Positions 9,340-18,474 of a DNA stretch of 33,070 nucleotides are shown here, one piece after another. Each line of letters starts with the position of its first letter. Position 1 is the first letter of the stretch. The translations under genes and the position numbers were made by a program. The notes under the pieces are model-generated. The model had not been told where the DNA came from. It saw only the letters and a list, made by a program, of their open reading frames with translations, and made no database searches. The DNA is from Kiritimatiellia bacterium (GTDB taxonomy: Bacteria > Verrucomicrobiota > Kiritimatiellia > SS1-B-03-39 > UBA6053): the NCBI GenBank assembly GCA_029936175.1, contig JAPYUI010000020.1, positions 4,739-37,808 of the forward strand. The letters run 5' to 3'.

Positions 9340-10854
9340 CTATTGTAGGGGCGAAAGTACGCGTGCGAGGCGAACCATGACCTGGAAGCCGATAGGTCGG
9401 CAGGTCATCTCGTCTTCCACGACTTCCCGGCATTGATCGAAATCCCTGGTCAGCATATCAGCCACCTGCTGAATGAAGTCCGGATGGGCGACGAGCAGGT
9501 TCAACTCAAAATTCAGGAAGCATGAACGGTTGTCGAGGTTGCTGGACCCGACCGCGGTGATCTCGTTGTCCACGAGCAGGACCTTCTGGTGCATGAAGCC
9601 CGGTTGATAGCGGAATACGCGTGCCCCCACTTGGTGCAGTTCATGAAAATACGAAAAACTGGAAAGGAAAACCATCAGGTGGTCTGGTTTTTCAGGCAGC
9701 ATGATGCGCACATCGACCCCGCGAAGGGCCGCGAGTTGAATCGCGGAAACCAGGGCCTGGTCCGGAACGAAATAGGGGCTGCAGATCCATAGACGCTCGC
9801 GTGCGGAATTGATCGCCCGCAGGTAATAGAGGTGGCAGGTCTCGAGTTCGTCGGCGGGCCCGGTGGCCAGCACGAGGACTTCCTGGCCCGGACCTTCTCC
9901 ACCCGGAACCTGCCAGGTGAGTTGCAGGGTCTCGCGGGTGATCCAGTGCCAGTCCTCCATGAACGGGACCTGCAGCGACATCGCCGCTGGCCCGGTAACC
10001 TGGATGGCGGTATCGCGCCAGGATCCGAAGCGTTTGTCGTGACCGAGATATTCGTCGCCGACATTGAATCCCCCGACGAACGCGGTTTGACCGTCAATCA
10101 CCAAGATCTTGCGATGGTTCCTGAAATTTATTTGCAGGCGGGTAATGCGACCCCGCGAAGAACGGAAGGGGTGAACATGTACGCCAGCCATGCGCAGGCT
10201 GCGCACGTAGCGGTTGGGCAACTTGCGGCTGCCGATGCTGTCAAAGAGGAAGTAGACGCGGATACCGGCTCGTGCCCGTTCCTCGAGCAGGGCATGGAAT
10301 GCCCTGCCCAGTTTGTCGTCATGGACGATGAAAAAGTGAATGAGTACGTAGTCGGTGGCTTTCCGGATGGCATCGAACATGTGATCAAATGCAGTTGTCC
10401 CGTCCTCGAGCAGTTCCAGTTGGTTGGAATGGGTGGCTCGCAACCCCGCTAATTCCTCGTACAAAGCGAAGGTGCGTCCAACCGGTGCGTCAAAGGGGAC
10501 ATACCACGGCTCAATGGAAGCCAAGGCAGCCTTGACCTGGACGTTGATTTCCTGGTCGCCTTCCCGGCGGGTTTTTACATAGCCGTGGAACTTGTAACGG
10601 CCAAAGGTCCAATACAGGGGGATGGCCAGCAAGGGGATGGTTATCAGGGTGACAACCCAGGCGATGGTTCCCCTGGGGGAACGTACGTGCATGACCGCGT
10701 GCAGTGCATTCACGATGCCGATGAGGTTAAAAACGGGCAGTACGTAGAGCGCCAGGATGGTTAGTATTTCTTTAACGTTTTCCACAAAGATGCAACTCAA
10801 TCCGATTTCGTCGGCGAATCCAAATTGAATTATCAGTGGTCTGGGTCTCCGCAT
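9340..10854 (-). CDS. cls: Cardiolipin synthase (phospholipase D superfamily)
   Basis: 504 residues from ATG 10854. A GTG at 10783-10785 (VENVKEI...) would give a more typical N-terminus, and neither start has a good ribosome binding site, so the start is uncertain. Two membrane helices lie at about 29-57 and 62-84. Two HKD catalytic motifs follow: NHRKILVID with His247, Lys249 and Asp254, and MHQKVLLVD with His422, Lys424 and Asp429. Both continue with the family pattern (VGGFN; GSSNLDNRS). The enzyme joins two phosphatidylglycerols, or PG with another phospholipid, to make cardiolipin at the cytoplasmic membrane. It is divergent from the ABC-F gene across an 80-base spacer and heads the long minus-strand block. 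The gene variant within the Cls family is not resolved. Confidence 0.92.
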   Translation of the reverse strand: MRRPRPLIIQFGFADEIGLSCIFVENVKEILTILALYVLPVFNLIGIVNALHAVMHVRSPRGTIAWVVTLITIPLLAIPLYWTFGRYKFHGYVKTRREGDQEINVQVKAALASIEPWYVPFDAPVGRTFALYEELAGLRATHSNQLELLEDGTTAFDHMFDAIRKATDYVLIHFFIVHDDKLGRAFHALLEERARAGIRVYFLFDSIGSRKLPNRYVRSLRMAGVHVHPFRSSRGRITRLQINFRNHRKILVIDGQTAFVGGFNVGDEYLGHDKRFGSWRDTAIQVTGPAAMSLQVPFMEDWHWITRETLQLTWQVPGGEGPGQEVLVLATGPADELETCHLYYLRAINSARERLWICSPYFVPDQALVSAIQLAALRGVDVRIMLPEKPDHLMVFLSSFSYFHELHQVGARVFRYQPGFMHQKVLLVDNEITAVGSSNLDNRSCFLNFELNLLVAHPDFIQQVADMLTRDFDQCREVVEDEMTCRPIGFQVMVRLARVLSPLQ

Positions 10855-10934
10855 TGTCGGATTTGAGTTGGGAGAGTTGCATTTTGGACTATGAAATGAT
10901 CGATCTGGTGTAGTTTGGGTATGATGGGAAGCAG

Positions 10935-12878
10935 ATGATTGATTTTCAGCGGGTAAGCAAATTTTACGGAGACCAGGATGTTCTGGAGGATGCGTCCTTT
11001 GTCGTGAATCCTGGGGAACGGGTTGGAATCGTCGGTCCGAACGGGGCGGGGAAGAGCACCATTTTCGGCATGATCAACGGCCAGATCCAGCCCGACAAGG
11101 GTGAGGTACTCTTTCCGCGAAAGACGCGCTTTGGTCACTTGCGCCAGGAACTCCGCGCCGACGGGGTGGACCAGGTGCTGCTCAACTACGTGGTCGACGG
11201 GGTGCCCGAGTTGAAGGAGTTGCACGGGCAGATTGAAACCCTGGAAGCCGGACTGCTGGGCCTGGAGGGCACGTTCCGGGAGAAGGAACTCCAACGCATC
11301 GGTGCTTTGCAGGATGCCTTCGAACACGCGGGTGGTTATGACATTGAAGCCCGCGCCGCCGCGGCCTTGTGCGGCCTCGGCTTCCAGGATGCTGGCTTAC
11401 AGCGCCCGTTTAACGAATTCAGCGGTGGTTGGCAGATGCGCGCCGAGCTGGCGCGAACCCTGATCACGCGCCCGGATGTGCTCCTGCTCGACGAGCCTTC
11501 CAACTACCTCGACCTGCCTGCCGTGGAATGGCTGCAACGCTTCCTGCGTAACTTTACGGGCACCCTGTTACTGGTGTCGCACGATCGCTACCTCCTCGAC
11601 TCGCTTACCACCATCACCTTGGAGGTAATGATGGGGAAGGTTTCCCGTTACGCCGGAAACTACAGCCATTACCTGGTGGAAAGGGAAGGGCGCTACGCAC
11701 AGTTGTCCGCATCGGCCAAGAACCAGGCGCGTCGCCGTGAACAGATTGAGCGCTTCATCACCCGGTTCCGCGCCAAGAATACCAAGGCCACCCAGGTGCA
11801 GAGTCGAATGAAGATGCTGGACAAGATGGAGGAGATCCAGGTGCCGGCAACCTCGCCGGACCTGTCCCTGATCAAGATTCCCGATCCGCCTCACTGCGGA
11901 ACGACGGTGTTGCAGGTCGAGGGTATGAGCAAGAGCTACGACGGTTCCGAGTTTGTGCTGAAAGATGTTGATCTAGCTCTCCAGCGTGGGGACAAGGTCG
12001 CCCTGGTGGGCTACAACGGCATGGGCAAGACGACCTTGTTGCGTATCCTGGCGGGCGAATTGGAATATACGGAGGGTAAGCGGATCGTAGGACACAAGGT
12101 TGTGATCGGGTATCAATCCCAGGAATTCTCCGATACGATGCCCCCGGAAAAGACGGCCTATGACATCGTTCGGGCGGCCGCTCGGGATACCGACGACAAG
12201 CAGGTGCGAACGATCCTCGGCATGTTCGGCTTCAGTGGCGAGGCGGCAATCAAGCCTTGCAAGGTCTTGAGCGGCGGTGAAAAAATTCGCCTCGCGTTCG
12301 CCCGTATCTTTATCAATCCACCCAACCTGCTCGTGCTCGATGAACCGACCACGCACCTGGACATCAACGGGCGGCGCGCATTGGAAGAGGCGCTGACCCG
12401 TTATGCAGGGGCGGTCTGCCTGGTCAGCCACGATGTGACCTTCGTGCAGAAAACAGCCACCCACATCGTGGCGATGCAGCCTCCCGGGATTACCCGTTAC
12501 CACGGCAACTACAGCTATTACCGCGAAAAGGTCGCAGCTCAGGCTGAGGCCCCCTTGCGTACGAATGCCTCGAAAAGCGACGTAAACGGGAAAGATAAGA
12601 AGCAGCTGCGGAAGGAACGGGCGGAACAGCGCGAAACCTTGAAAAAGAAGACCCGTGGGCTGGAGAAAACCATCGTGAAGGCGGAGGCGCGCATCGAGGA
12701 GCTGGAAGCCGAGCAGTCCAGGGTTCTTGGGTATTTGTCGGCCCACGAACCGGGCACGGATTTCGAAGACCTGAACCGCCGCTTGAGCCTCATCCAGGGG
12801 ATGTTGGTCCAGGCCAATAAGGAATGGGATATCGCGGTGGACGAATTGGATTGCGCGAAGGCGGGCATGCAGGCATGA
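10935..12878 (+). CDS. ABC-F family ATPase (translation factor type, Uup/YheS-like)
   Basis: 647 residues with two fused ABC domains and no membrane segments. Domain 1 has Walker A GPNGAGKS (34-41), signature FSGGWQMR (about 163-170) and Walker B LLLDEPSNYLD (about 183-193). Domain 2 has GYNGMGKTT (about 359-367), LSGGEKIRL (about 445-453) and LVLDEPTTHLD (about 467-477). Between them lies the charged P-site-tRNA-interaction linker (about 240-300, RRREQIERFITRFR). A Lys/Glu-rich C-terminal coiled coil (about 550-645) resembles the Uup/ABCF3 type. ABC-F proteins act on ribosomes, relieving stalls or giving antibiotic protection, and do not transport. The start has GGGAA closely upstream. The stop overlaps the M36 protease start (ATGA), so the two are probably translated together. 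Confidence 0.9.
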   Translation: MIDFQRVSKFYGDQDVLEDASFVVNPGERVGIVGPNGAGKSTIFGMINGQIQPDKGEVLFPRKTRFGHLRQELRADGVDQVLLNYVVDGVPELKELHGQIETLEAGLLGLEGTFREKELQRIGALQDAFEHAGGYDIEARAAAALCGLGFQDAGLQRPFNEFSGGWQMRAELARTLITRPDVLLLDEPSNYLDLPAVEWLQRFLRNFTGTLLLVSHDRYLLDSLTTITLEVMMGKVSRYAGNYSHYLVEREGRYAQLSASAKNQARRREQIERFITRFRAKNTKATQVQSRMKMLDKMEEIQVPATSPDLSLIKIPDPPHCGTTVLQVEGMSKSYDGSEFVLKDVDLALQRGDKVALVGYNGMGKTTLLRILAGELEYTEGKRIVGHKVVIGYQSQEFSDTMPPEKTAYDIVRAAARDTDDKQVRTILGMFGFSGEAAIKPCKVLSGGEKIRLAFARIFINPPNLLVLDEPTTHLDINGRRALEEALTRYAGAVCLVSHDVTFVQKTATHIVAMQPPGITRYHGNYSYYREKVAAQAEAPLRTNASKSDVNGKDKKQLRKERAEQRETLKKKTRGLEKTIVKAEARIEELEAEQSRVLGYLSAHEPGTDFEDLNRRLSLIQGMLVQANKEWDIAVDELDCAKAGMQA

Positions 12879-15262
12879 AACACGGGGTGAGCACGGGCTT
12901 GCTGTGGTTGCTGGCTGCATCACTTTTTTCCGAGCCCCTGCCCATTTTTCTAAGCGGAGCATCAGACGACGACCCCGAACGCATCGCCCGGGATTACCTG
13001 AATGCGCAGGTGGACAACAAGCCCACCTTGCGGCTGCTCCGTCGATGGCGGGATGCGCACAATGGCCTCCACCATTTCATTTTTCAGCAGGAACTGCACC
13101 GGTTGCCGGTATTCGGCGATCACCTTTGCGTGCACGTGACACGTAGGGGACAGGTTGTCAGTTGCCATGGTGAACTGCGCCACCTGGAGAGTCTTCCGGA
13201 AGCCGGATGGACGGCTGCGCAGGCTCGGGGTTCCGTCCGGGCGGCGCTGGACTTTCCGGTGGGGGATGAGGTCGCTGCGGAGTTGATGGTTTTCTTCCCG
13301 GAGCACGAGGCGCCCTGCCTGGTGTGGAACATGCAGATCCATGCACCGGACGGCCGCGTCGCCCTGGATGTACATGTGGATGCCGCAAGCGGGAAGGTGA
13401 TCTGGCAGAACGACCTGGTCCGGCGCTGCACGCACCGTGTTTTTGCGCCGCCCCTGGAGTCGCCCGACCACGGCCTACAGACCCTCCTGCAACATACGCC
13501 CGATCCCGTCGCCTCGCCCTTTGGCTGGCACGATACCAATGGCGTTGCCGGACCGGAGTTCACCGATACGCGGGGCAACAACACCCAGGTGCAGGAAGAT
13601 GGGGACGCGAATAACATTGGCGGGCTTCGCCCGGACGGCGGACCTTCCCTGAGCTTCGATATTCCCTTCGATCCGTCCCTGGTGGTCAGCGGAAACCGGG
13701 ATGCCGCCATGGTCAACGTCTTTTTCTGGGCCAACTATCTTCACGATGTACTGTATCATTATGGCTTCGATGAGGCCTCGGGTAATTTCCAGGCCAATAA
13801 CTACGGTCATTCCGGAACGGCGGGTGATCCGGTCCTCCTGGATATCCAGGACGGGGCCTCCGTGAACAATGCGACCTTCACCGCCAGCTCGGATGGGATA
13901 CCCGGGCGGATGCAATTGCATATATGGATAAACGGTGCGGTTACGGTCACGGTTTCCGCTCCTGCCGCAATCGTGGGCCTTCTCCAGGGGAGCGGTGCCC
14001 AGTTCGGAGGCTCCATTCCCCCGGGCGGTCTCTCCCATGAGGTGGTCCTCGCGCGGGATGCGGCTGATCCTCCACTCAACTCCACGACCGATGCCTGCTC
14101 GGCCATTACCAATGTCACGGAGGTCACGGGAAAGATCGCACTGATCGATCGAGGCGACTGCCTGTTCACCGACAAGGTGAAGCGGGCGCAGGATGCCGGG
14201 GCGATTGCTGTTATCATCGCGAACCACGAGGGCGAGGGCCTGGTTCGGATGGCGGGATCGGATGCCACGATCGTGATTCCCTCGGTCTTTATCCGCCAAT
14301 CCGCCGGCGAGGTACTCAAGGCGCAGCTCGCGCTGGGGGAGACGATCGAGGTGACGATCAGCGGGAGTCCCGAACGGGATGCGGCCCTCGACAACGGGAT
14401 CATCGCCCACGAGTATGCCCATGGCCTCACCTCGCGATTGACCGGCGGGCCGGCGAATCCGAACTGCCTTTCCACGGTCAACCGCCAGAGCGTCGGCCTG
14501 TCGGAGGGCTGGAGTGACTATTTTGGCCTGGTGTTCACCCAGGAGCCCGGGGATGTACGTCAGACCCAACGTAGCGTCGGGGCCTATGTACTGGGCGACA
14601 TCACGGGGCCGGGGATTCGTTCCCTCCCCTATGCCGCAGACCTCTCGATCAACCCGCTTACCTTTAATGACCTCTTGAATGTAAGCGACTTTCACCGCAT
14701 TGGCGAAGTCTGGTGCCTGGCCTTGTGGGAACTGTATTGGGATTTTATTGACCGCTATGGGTACGACCCCGACTTGGTTCACGGACAGGGCGGCAACAAC
14801 CTTTGTCTCCAACTGGTGCTGGACGCACTGAAGCTGCAGCCCTGCAACCCCACCTTCACCGATGCCCGTGATGCGATCCTGCTGGCTGACCAGGTCAACC
14901 ATGCCAGCGCGTACCAGTGCCTCATCTGGCGGGCCTTTGGCCGGAGAGGACTCGGTCAACTGGCGAGTGCAGGCGCCCCCACGGCCACCGTGGTGAATGA
15001 AGATTTCTCCGTGCCCCTGGGATGCGAGGCGGATATTGATCTGAGCCTTCATTCGCCCACCGGCGTGCCCTTCCAGATGGATTGGCCCGCCGTGAGCGGT
15101 GCGGTGTACCAGGTGCAGCAGCGTTTCATGTTCGATTCCGGTGCCTGGGTCGATCTCCCGGATGGCCGGGTGACTGCGACCCTGCAAAACGTGGTATTCG
15201 ATCTGCCGACAACGGCACCCACGCAGCTTTATTACCGCGTCCAACTTAAGCTGGATCCCTGA
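12875..15262 (+). CDS. Secreted M36 (fungalysin-type) metalloprotease with PA domain insert
   Basis: 795 residues from the ATG at 12875, which overlaps the ABC-F stop as ATGA. An upstream in-frame ATG at 12824 lies inside the ABC-F gene and would spoil the signal peptide. Residues 1-20 look like a signal peptide. An FTP/PepSY-like propeptide region follows (about 30-180, with VWNMQIHAPDGRVALDVHVD). The peptidase core begins around NVFFWANYLHDVLYHYGFDE (281-300). A protease-associated domain is inserted at about 360-495 (KIALIDRGDCLFTDKVKRAQDAGA). The zinc site is HEYAH (512-516), with the third ligand Glu544 in SEGWSDYFGL. The C-terminal region is beta-rich. The family digests extracellular proteins such as elastin or collagen; a nutrient role is likely. 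There is no C-terminal sorting signal. Confidence 0.9.
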   Translation: MKHGVSTGLLWLLAASLFSEPLPIFLSGASDDDPERIARDYLNAQVDNKPTLRLLRRWRDAHNGLHHFIFQQELHRLPVFGDHLCVHVTRRGQVVSCHGELRHLESLPEAGWTAAQARGSVRAALDFPVGDEVAAELMVFFPEHEAPCLVWNMQIHAPDGRVALDVHVDAASGKVIWQNDLVRRCTHRVFAPPLESPDHGLQTLLQHTPDPVASPFGWHDTNGVAGPEFTDTRGNNTQVQEDGDANNIGGLRPDGGPSLSFDIPFDPSLVVSGNRDAAMVNVFFWANYLHDVLYHYGFDEASGNFQANNYGHSGTAGDPVLLDIQDGASVNNATFTASSDGIPGRMQLHIWINGAVTVTVSAPAAIVGLLQGSGAQFGGSIPPGGLSHEVVLARDAADPPLNSTTDACSAITNVTEVTGKIALIDRGDCLFTDKVKRAQDAGAIAVIIANHEGEGLVRMAGSDATIVIPSVFIRQSAGEVLKAQLALGETIEVTISGSPERDAALDNGIIAHEYAHGLTSRLTGGPANPNCLSTVNRQSVGLSEGWSDYFGLVFTQEPGDVRQTQRSVGAYVLGDITGPGIRSLPYAADLSINPLTFNDLLNVSDFHRIGEVWCLALWELYWDFIDRYGYDPDLVHGQGGNNLCLQLVLDALKLQPCNPTFTDARDAILLADQVNHASAYQCLIWRAFGRRGLGQLASAGAPTATVVNEDFSVPLGCEADIDLSLHSPTGVPFQMDWPAVSGAVYQVQQRFMFDSGAWVDLPDGRVTATLQNVVFDLPTTAPTQLYYRVQLKLDP

Positions 15263-15265
15263 TCG

Positions 15266-15721
15266 ATGGTTGAAGAAGAGCATCTCAGGGCCGCCCTGGC
15301 CGAATCGGTTTGTATTTCCCCCGAGGTGCGCGTCCGTGCCCAGGGCCGGAGCATGGGTCAACCCTACGCCCAGGCGGCCCAGCTGATTGTCCAGGGCCGC
15401 GAGCATGCAGAGGTAAAGGTTGGATCGATCATCCTTTTCACGGGCTTGAGCGGTTGGAGGGCGCACCGGGTTATTCGGATCCTGGGCGAGGGGACTGCGG
15501 TGCAGTATGTGACCCGGGGTGATGCCAATCGCTCATTCGATATCCCCTATGTCACGCACGATCGCCTGCTGGGTCTGGTTGTCGGCTGGGTGAAAGGCGA
15601 GGACGAGATTGTTTTCGGCCTGCGCGAGCGATTGCGCGGATGGCGCATGGTTCGCAGCGGCCGGGTTCGCTGGGCCTGCCGGGCCTTTTGCATCCGGGTA
15701 AAGGGAATCCTGTACGGATAA
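15266..15721 (+). CDS. S24/S26-like (signal peptidase-type) serine peptidase without an obvious membrane anchor
   Basis: 151 residues, starting 3 bases after the M36 stop and so almost certainly in the same operon. The pattern fits the S24/S26 fold: QGRSMGQP with probable nucleophile Ser29, then KVGSIILFTG (51-60), AHRVIRIL with His67 where SipW/Sec11-like enzymes keep a catalytic His, YVTRGDANRSFD (81-92) and LLGLVVG (101-107). The N-terminus is not hydrophobic, so the transmembrane anchor of ordinary signal peptidases is missing. The C-terminus is Arg-rich and basic (about 115-148). It could process a partner protein in the cytoplasm or at the membrane surface, or it could be a degenerate member; the substrate is unknown. 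Confidence 0.7.
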   Translation: MVEEEHLRAALAESVCISPEVRVRAQGRSMGQPYAQAAQLIVQGREHAEVKVGSIILFTGLSGWRAHRVIRILGEGTAVQYVTRGDANRSFDIPYVTHDRLLGLVVGWVKGEDEIVFGLRERLRGWRMVRSGRVRWACRAFCIRVKGILYG

Positions 15722-15748
15722 TGAGTGGCCGCCCGGGGTGTTGGATTC

Positions 15749-15777
15749 TAGACAATCCGTGCTCACTCTCGTATAGA
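15749..15777 (+). promoter_or_regulatory. Candidate sigma-70-type promoter for the haem dehydrogenase gene
   Basis: TAGACA (15749-15754) and TATAGA (15772-15777) are separated by exactly 17 bases, giving five of six and four of six matches to the -35 and -10 consensus. Transcription would start near 15784, about 20 bases before the ATG at 15805, leaving room for the GGAG ribosome site. It fits the 83-base gap after the M36/S26 operon. This is a prediction from pattern only. Confidence 0.45.
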
Positions 15778-15804
15778 TGTCCACCTCAAGCGAATGGAGA
15801 CGGC

Positions 15805-18474
15805 ATGTTTATGAAATATCTGCTGACCGGCCTCGGATGCCTTATGGGCTTTTTATCCCGGCCCATGGCGCAGACCGCCCCGACCCGGGAGGCTTTTGCT
15901 GCCCAGGCCCGTGAAGTTTCCCGGGTTCCCCTGGAGGCCTTCGCGTTCGCTCCGGATGCCGAGAAGGAGCTGAAAATGGAGATCTGGGCCACCTCGCCAC
16001 TGATATTTTCACCGGTCGCGATGGATATCGATGCCCTGGGCCGGGTCTGGGCGACCGAGGGCATCGATTACCATGTCGGTCGGCGGGTGGAGGCTGGCCA
16101 ATCGATTATGGTGCTCAGCGATACAGACTTGGACGGAAAGGCGGACCGTTCCCAGGTCTTTGTCAGCGAAAAGAACAGCCGGCCCGCGCCCCTGGGCATT
16201 GCGGTGTTCGATAACAGGATCGTGCTCTCGAGCACGCCGGATCTAATCGTCTATACCGACTTGAATCGCAACGCGGTTTTTGATGAAGGCGACACCCGCG
16301 AGGTCCTGCTCACCGGCTTCCAGAATAAAACACACGACCATACCCTGCACGCGGTGGTTGGCGCACCCAGCGGGCAGTGGTATTTCAGCTATGGCAATTC
16401 CGGGGCGGACCTGAAGACAAAAGACGGGCGTCATTTTATCTCGGCCTGTTATTACGGCCACGCCGATGCCATTGGCAAGCGTAGTTCCGACGGCCATCTC
16501 TACGTCGGGGGCATGGCCATGCGGATGAATCCGGATGGGACCGGCCTGCATCCCGTGGGCGAAAACCTGCGCAACACGCACGATATGTTCGTTACGTCGA
16601 TGGGCGACGTGTACCACAGTGATAACGACGACCCGGCCCAGTGCCGGGTAACCTGGCTGATGGAATACGGGAATCTCGGTTACGCGGACCTGCGGGACGG
16701 GAGCAAGTCCTGGGAAGAAGTCGGCAAGTCATGGGAAGAGCCGCAGGCGAGTAATTCCCGTGGCCGCCGGCGTTATTCCCTGGCCCACTGGCGCCAGAAT
16801 TATCCGGGGACCATCCCGCCCGGGGATGTGTATGGTGCAGGGTCCCCCACGGGCAACGTGTTCATCGAGGGGGATGAGCTGGGGGAGCAATTCCGCGGGT
16901 ACTACCTGGTATGTGACATGGTTCGGAAGGGGGTGATCGCGCACAAACCCAAACTGGTTGACAGCCAGGTCGAGATGGGGGAACTGCATGATTTCCTTCG
17001 CCTGAAAGATGGATCAAAGGGTGAACATTTTCTTCCGACGGACTTGGCGCTGGCCCCGGATGGCTCGCTCTTCCTTGCGGATTTTTATAACAGTACCAGT
17101 CGGCGGACGGCGCAGGTTGAAGGCACAATCTACCGGATTTCCCGGAAGGATGAAGAGCCGGCGGGGCGAACGTCGATCGATTACAAGACCGCCCGGGGTT
17201 TACTGGATGCCTTGAAGAACCCGGCCGTGCACGTGCGCTGGGTGGCGCAGGAAAAGCTGGTCGATGAAGGTGAAGCCCATCTCCCGGCACTCAAGTCCTG
17301 CTTTGAAAATGAGACCAATCCCTATCTTCGTGCCCGGGCCATTTGGGTCATGGCGCGGGTGGGCCCGTCCGGCCAGGAGGCGGTAAAGTCCCTGTTAAGG
17401 CATCCCGACCAGCGTTTTCGCGTGGTCGCGTACCGGGCGCTTCGCCACGTCTTGCCGGGTCAGTTGCTCACGCATGCGGCGTTGATGGCAGGCGATACGT
17501 CGCCGGCGCTTCGCCGGGAAGTCGCCCTTTCCCTGCGGGATATCCCGTATGGTGATTGCCGGGAGATCCTGTCCCGCCTGGTCGATGGCTTCGACGGTGA
17601 AAACCGATGGTATCTCGAGGCCCTGGGCACCGCGTTCACCGGAAAGGAAGCGGAGGTTTATAACGAGTTGATTCGCCCGCGTTTTGTCCAGGTACCTTTT
17701 GGCCGGTGGCCGCCGCTTGCCGTCAACCTCGCCTGGCGAATCCACACGCCGCAGGCCAATGATGACCTGCAACGGGTCATGCTCGAAAGTCCACCATCGC
17801 TGGATGTTTTCCGCCGCCTGGTAATGGCCTATGCCCTGTTTGACACTGAGGCCCAGCGACTGGATGGACAGGATAAACTGGAGGCCCTGGCCCGGGCCCC
17901 CGGTTACGAGGGGGAGGCTTACCAGCAAACGATCACGGAAGTGCTGGACCGCGACATGCGCGGCTTGAAAGGGGAACTGCTACGCACCAGTTACCAGGTT
18001 CCCACGTCCTTTGGCGCGCCCACCAAGCTGTCGAATACCGGGACTATCGCCGCCTTGCCGGGTGATGCCGGGCGGGGCAAAGCCAGGGCAGGGGTCTGTC
18101 TGACCTGTCATAAAATTTCCGGAGCCGGTGTGGCCTTCGGTCCAAACCTGAGCGCATGGGGAAAAGAACGCACGGTTCCGGAAATTATTCACGAGTTGTT
18201 GAATCCTGCTGAGCATCTGGCGCATGGGTATGACAAGCCGGTTCGCGTACGTGCCGGCACGCATGTCGCGGAAGGCCTGTTGATGAATTACAGTCATCAT
18301 GCGGGGTCCTTGAAGCTAAAGATATTCGGTGGGACGTATAAAAAAATTCTTTTCCGCCGCTCCGGTGCAAAGGTGGAGCACCTGAAGGATCATTCGTGGA
18401 TGCCGCCCGTTTCCGAGATGGGTTTAAACGACCAGGATGTTCGCGACATCGCCGAATATTTGAAGCGGATCTAA
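15805..18474 (+). CDS. PVC-type membrane-bound dehydrogenase with HEAT-like repeats and C-terminal haem-c domain
   Basis: 889 residues from ATG 15805, which has GGAG six bases upstream; the frame is open further upstream, but that part overlaps the peptidase gene and has no signal. MFMKYLLTGLGCLMGFLSRPMAQT is a signal peptide. The N-terminal half (about 45-430) is the putative dehydrogenase beta-propeller typical of Pirellula/Verrucomicrobium proteins (MDIDALGRVWATEGIDY, DLALAPDGSLFLADFYN). HEAT-like helical repeats occupy about 440-700. The C-terminal domain has haem motif CLTCH (765-769), then GPNLSAWGK and a distal Met in SWMPP. The expected role is periplasmic oxidation of a sugar or alcohol with electron transfer to the haem, but the substrate is unknown. 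It has its own candidate promoter and is followed by a 678-base gap. Confidence 0.9.
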   Translation: MFMKYLLTGLGCLMGFLSRPMAQTAPTREAFAAQAREVSRVPLEAFAFAPDAEKELKMEIWATSPLIFSPVAMDIDALGRVWATEGIDYHVGRRVEAGQSIMVLSDTDLDGKADRSQVFVSEKNSRPAPLGIAVFDNRIVLSSTPDLIVYTDLNRNAVFDEGDTREVLLTGFQNKTHDHTLHAVVGAPSGQWYFSYGNSGADLKTKDGRHFISACYYGHADAIGKRSSDGHLYVGGMAMRMNPDGTGLHPVGENLRNTHDMFVTSMGDVYHSDNDDPAQCRVTWLMEYGNLGYADLRDGSKSWEEVGKSWEEPQASNSRGRRRYSLAHWRQNYPGTIPPGDVYGAGSPTGNVFIEGDELGEQFRGYYLVCDMVRKGVIAHKPKLVDSQVEMGELHDFLRLKDGSKGEHFLPTDLALAPDGSLFLADFYNSTSRRTAQVEGTIYRISRKDEEPAGRTSIDYKTARGLLDALKNPAVHVRWVAQEKLVDEGEAHLPALKSCFENETNPYLRARAIWVMARVGPSGQEAVKSLLRHPDQRFRVVAYRALRHVLPGQLLTHAALMAGDTSPALRREVALSLRDIPYGDCREILSRLVDGFDGENRWYLEALGTAFTGKEAEVYNELIRPRFVQVPFGRWPPLAVNLAWRIHTPQANDDLQRVMLESPPSLDVFRRLVMAYALFDTEAQRLDGQDKLEALARAPGYEGEAYQQTITEVLDRDMRGLKGELLRTSYQVPTSFGAPTKLSNTGTIAALPGDAGRGKARAGVCLTCHKISGAGVAFGPNLSAWGKERTVPEIIHELLNPAEHLAHGYDKPVRVRAGTHVAEGLLMNYSHHAGSLKLKIFGGTYKKILFRRSGAKVEHLKDHSWMPPVSEMGLNDQDVRDIAEYLKRI

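Noticed and set aside
13475-15466. 663-codon open frame antisense to the M36 and S26 genes
   Set aside because: The sense strand has catalytic motifs (HEYAH, SEGWSDYF) and operon spacing; the antisense product has no recognisable features.
15640-15804. N-terminal extension of the haem dehydrogenase
   Set aside because: It overlaps the S26-like gene and would bury the signal peptide; ATG 15805 has GGAG at good spacing.
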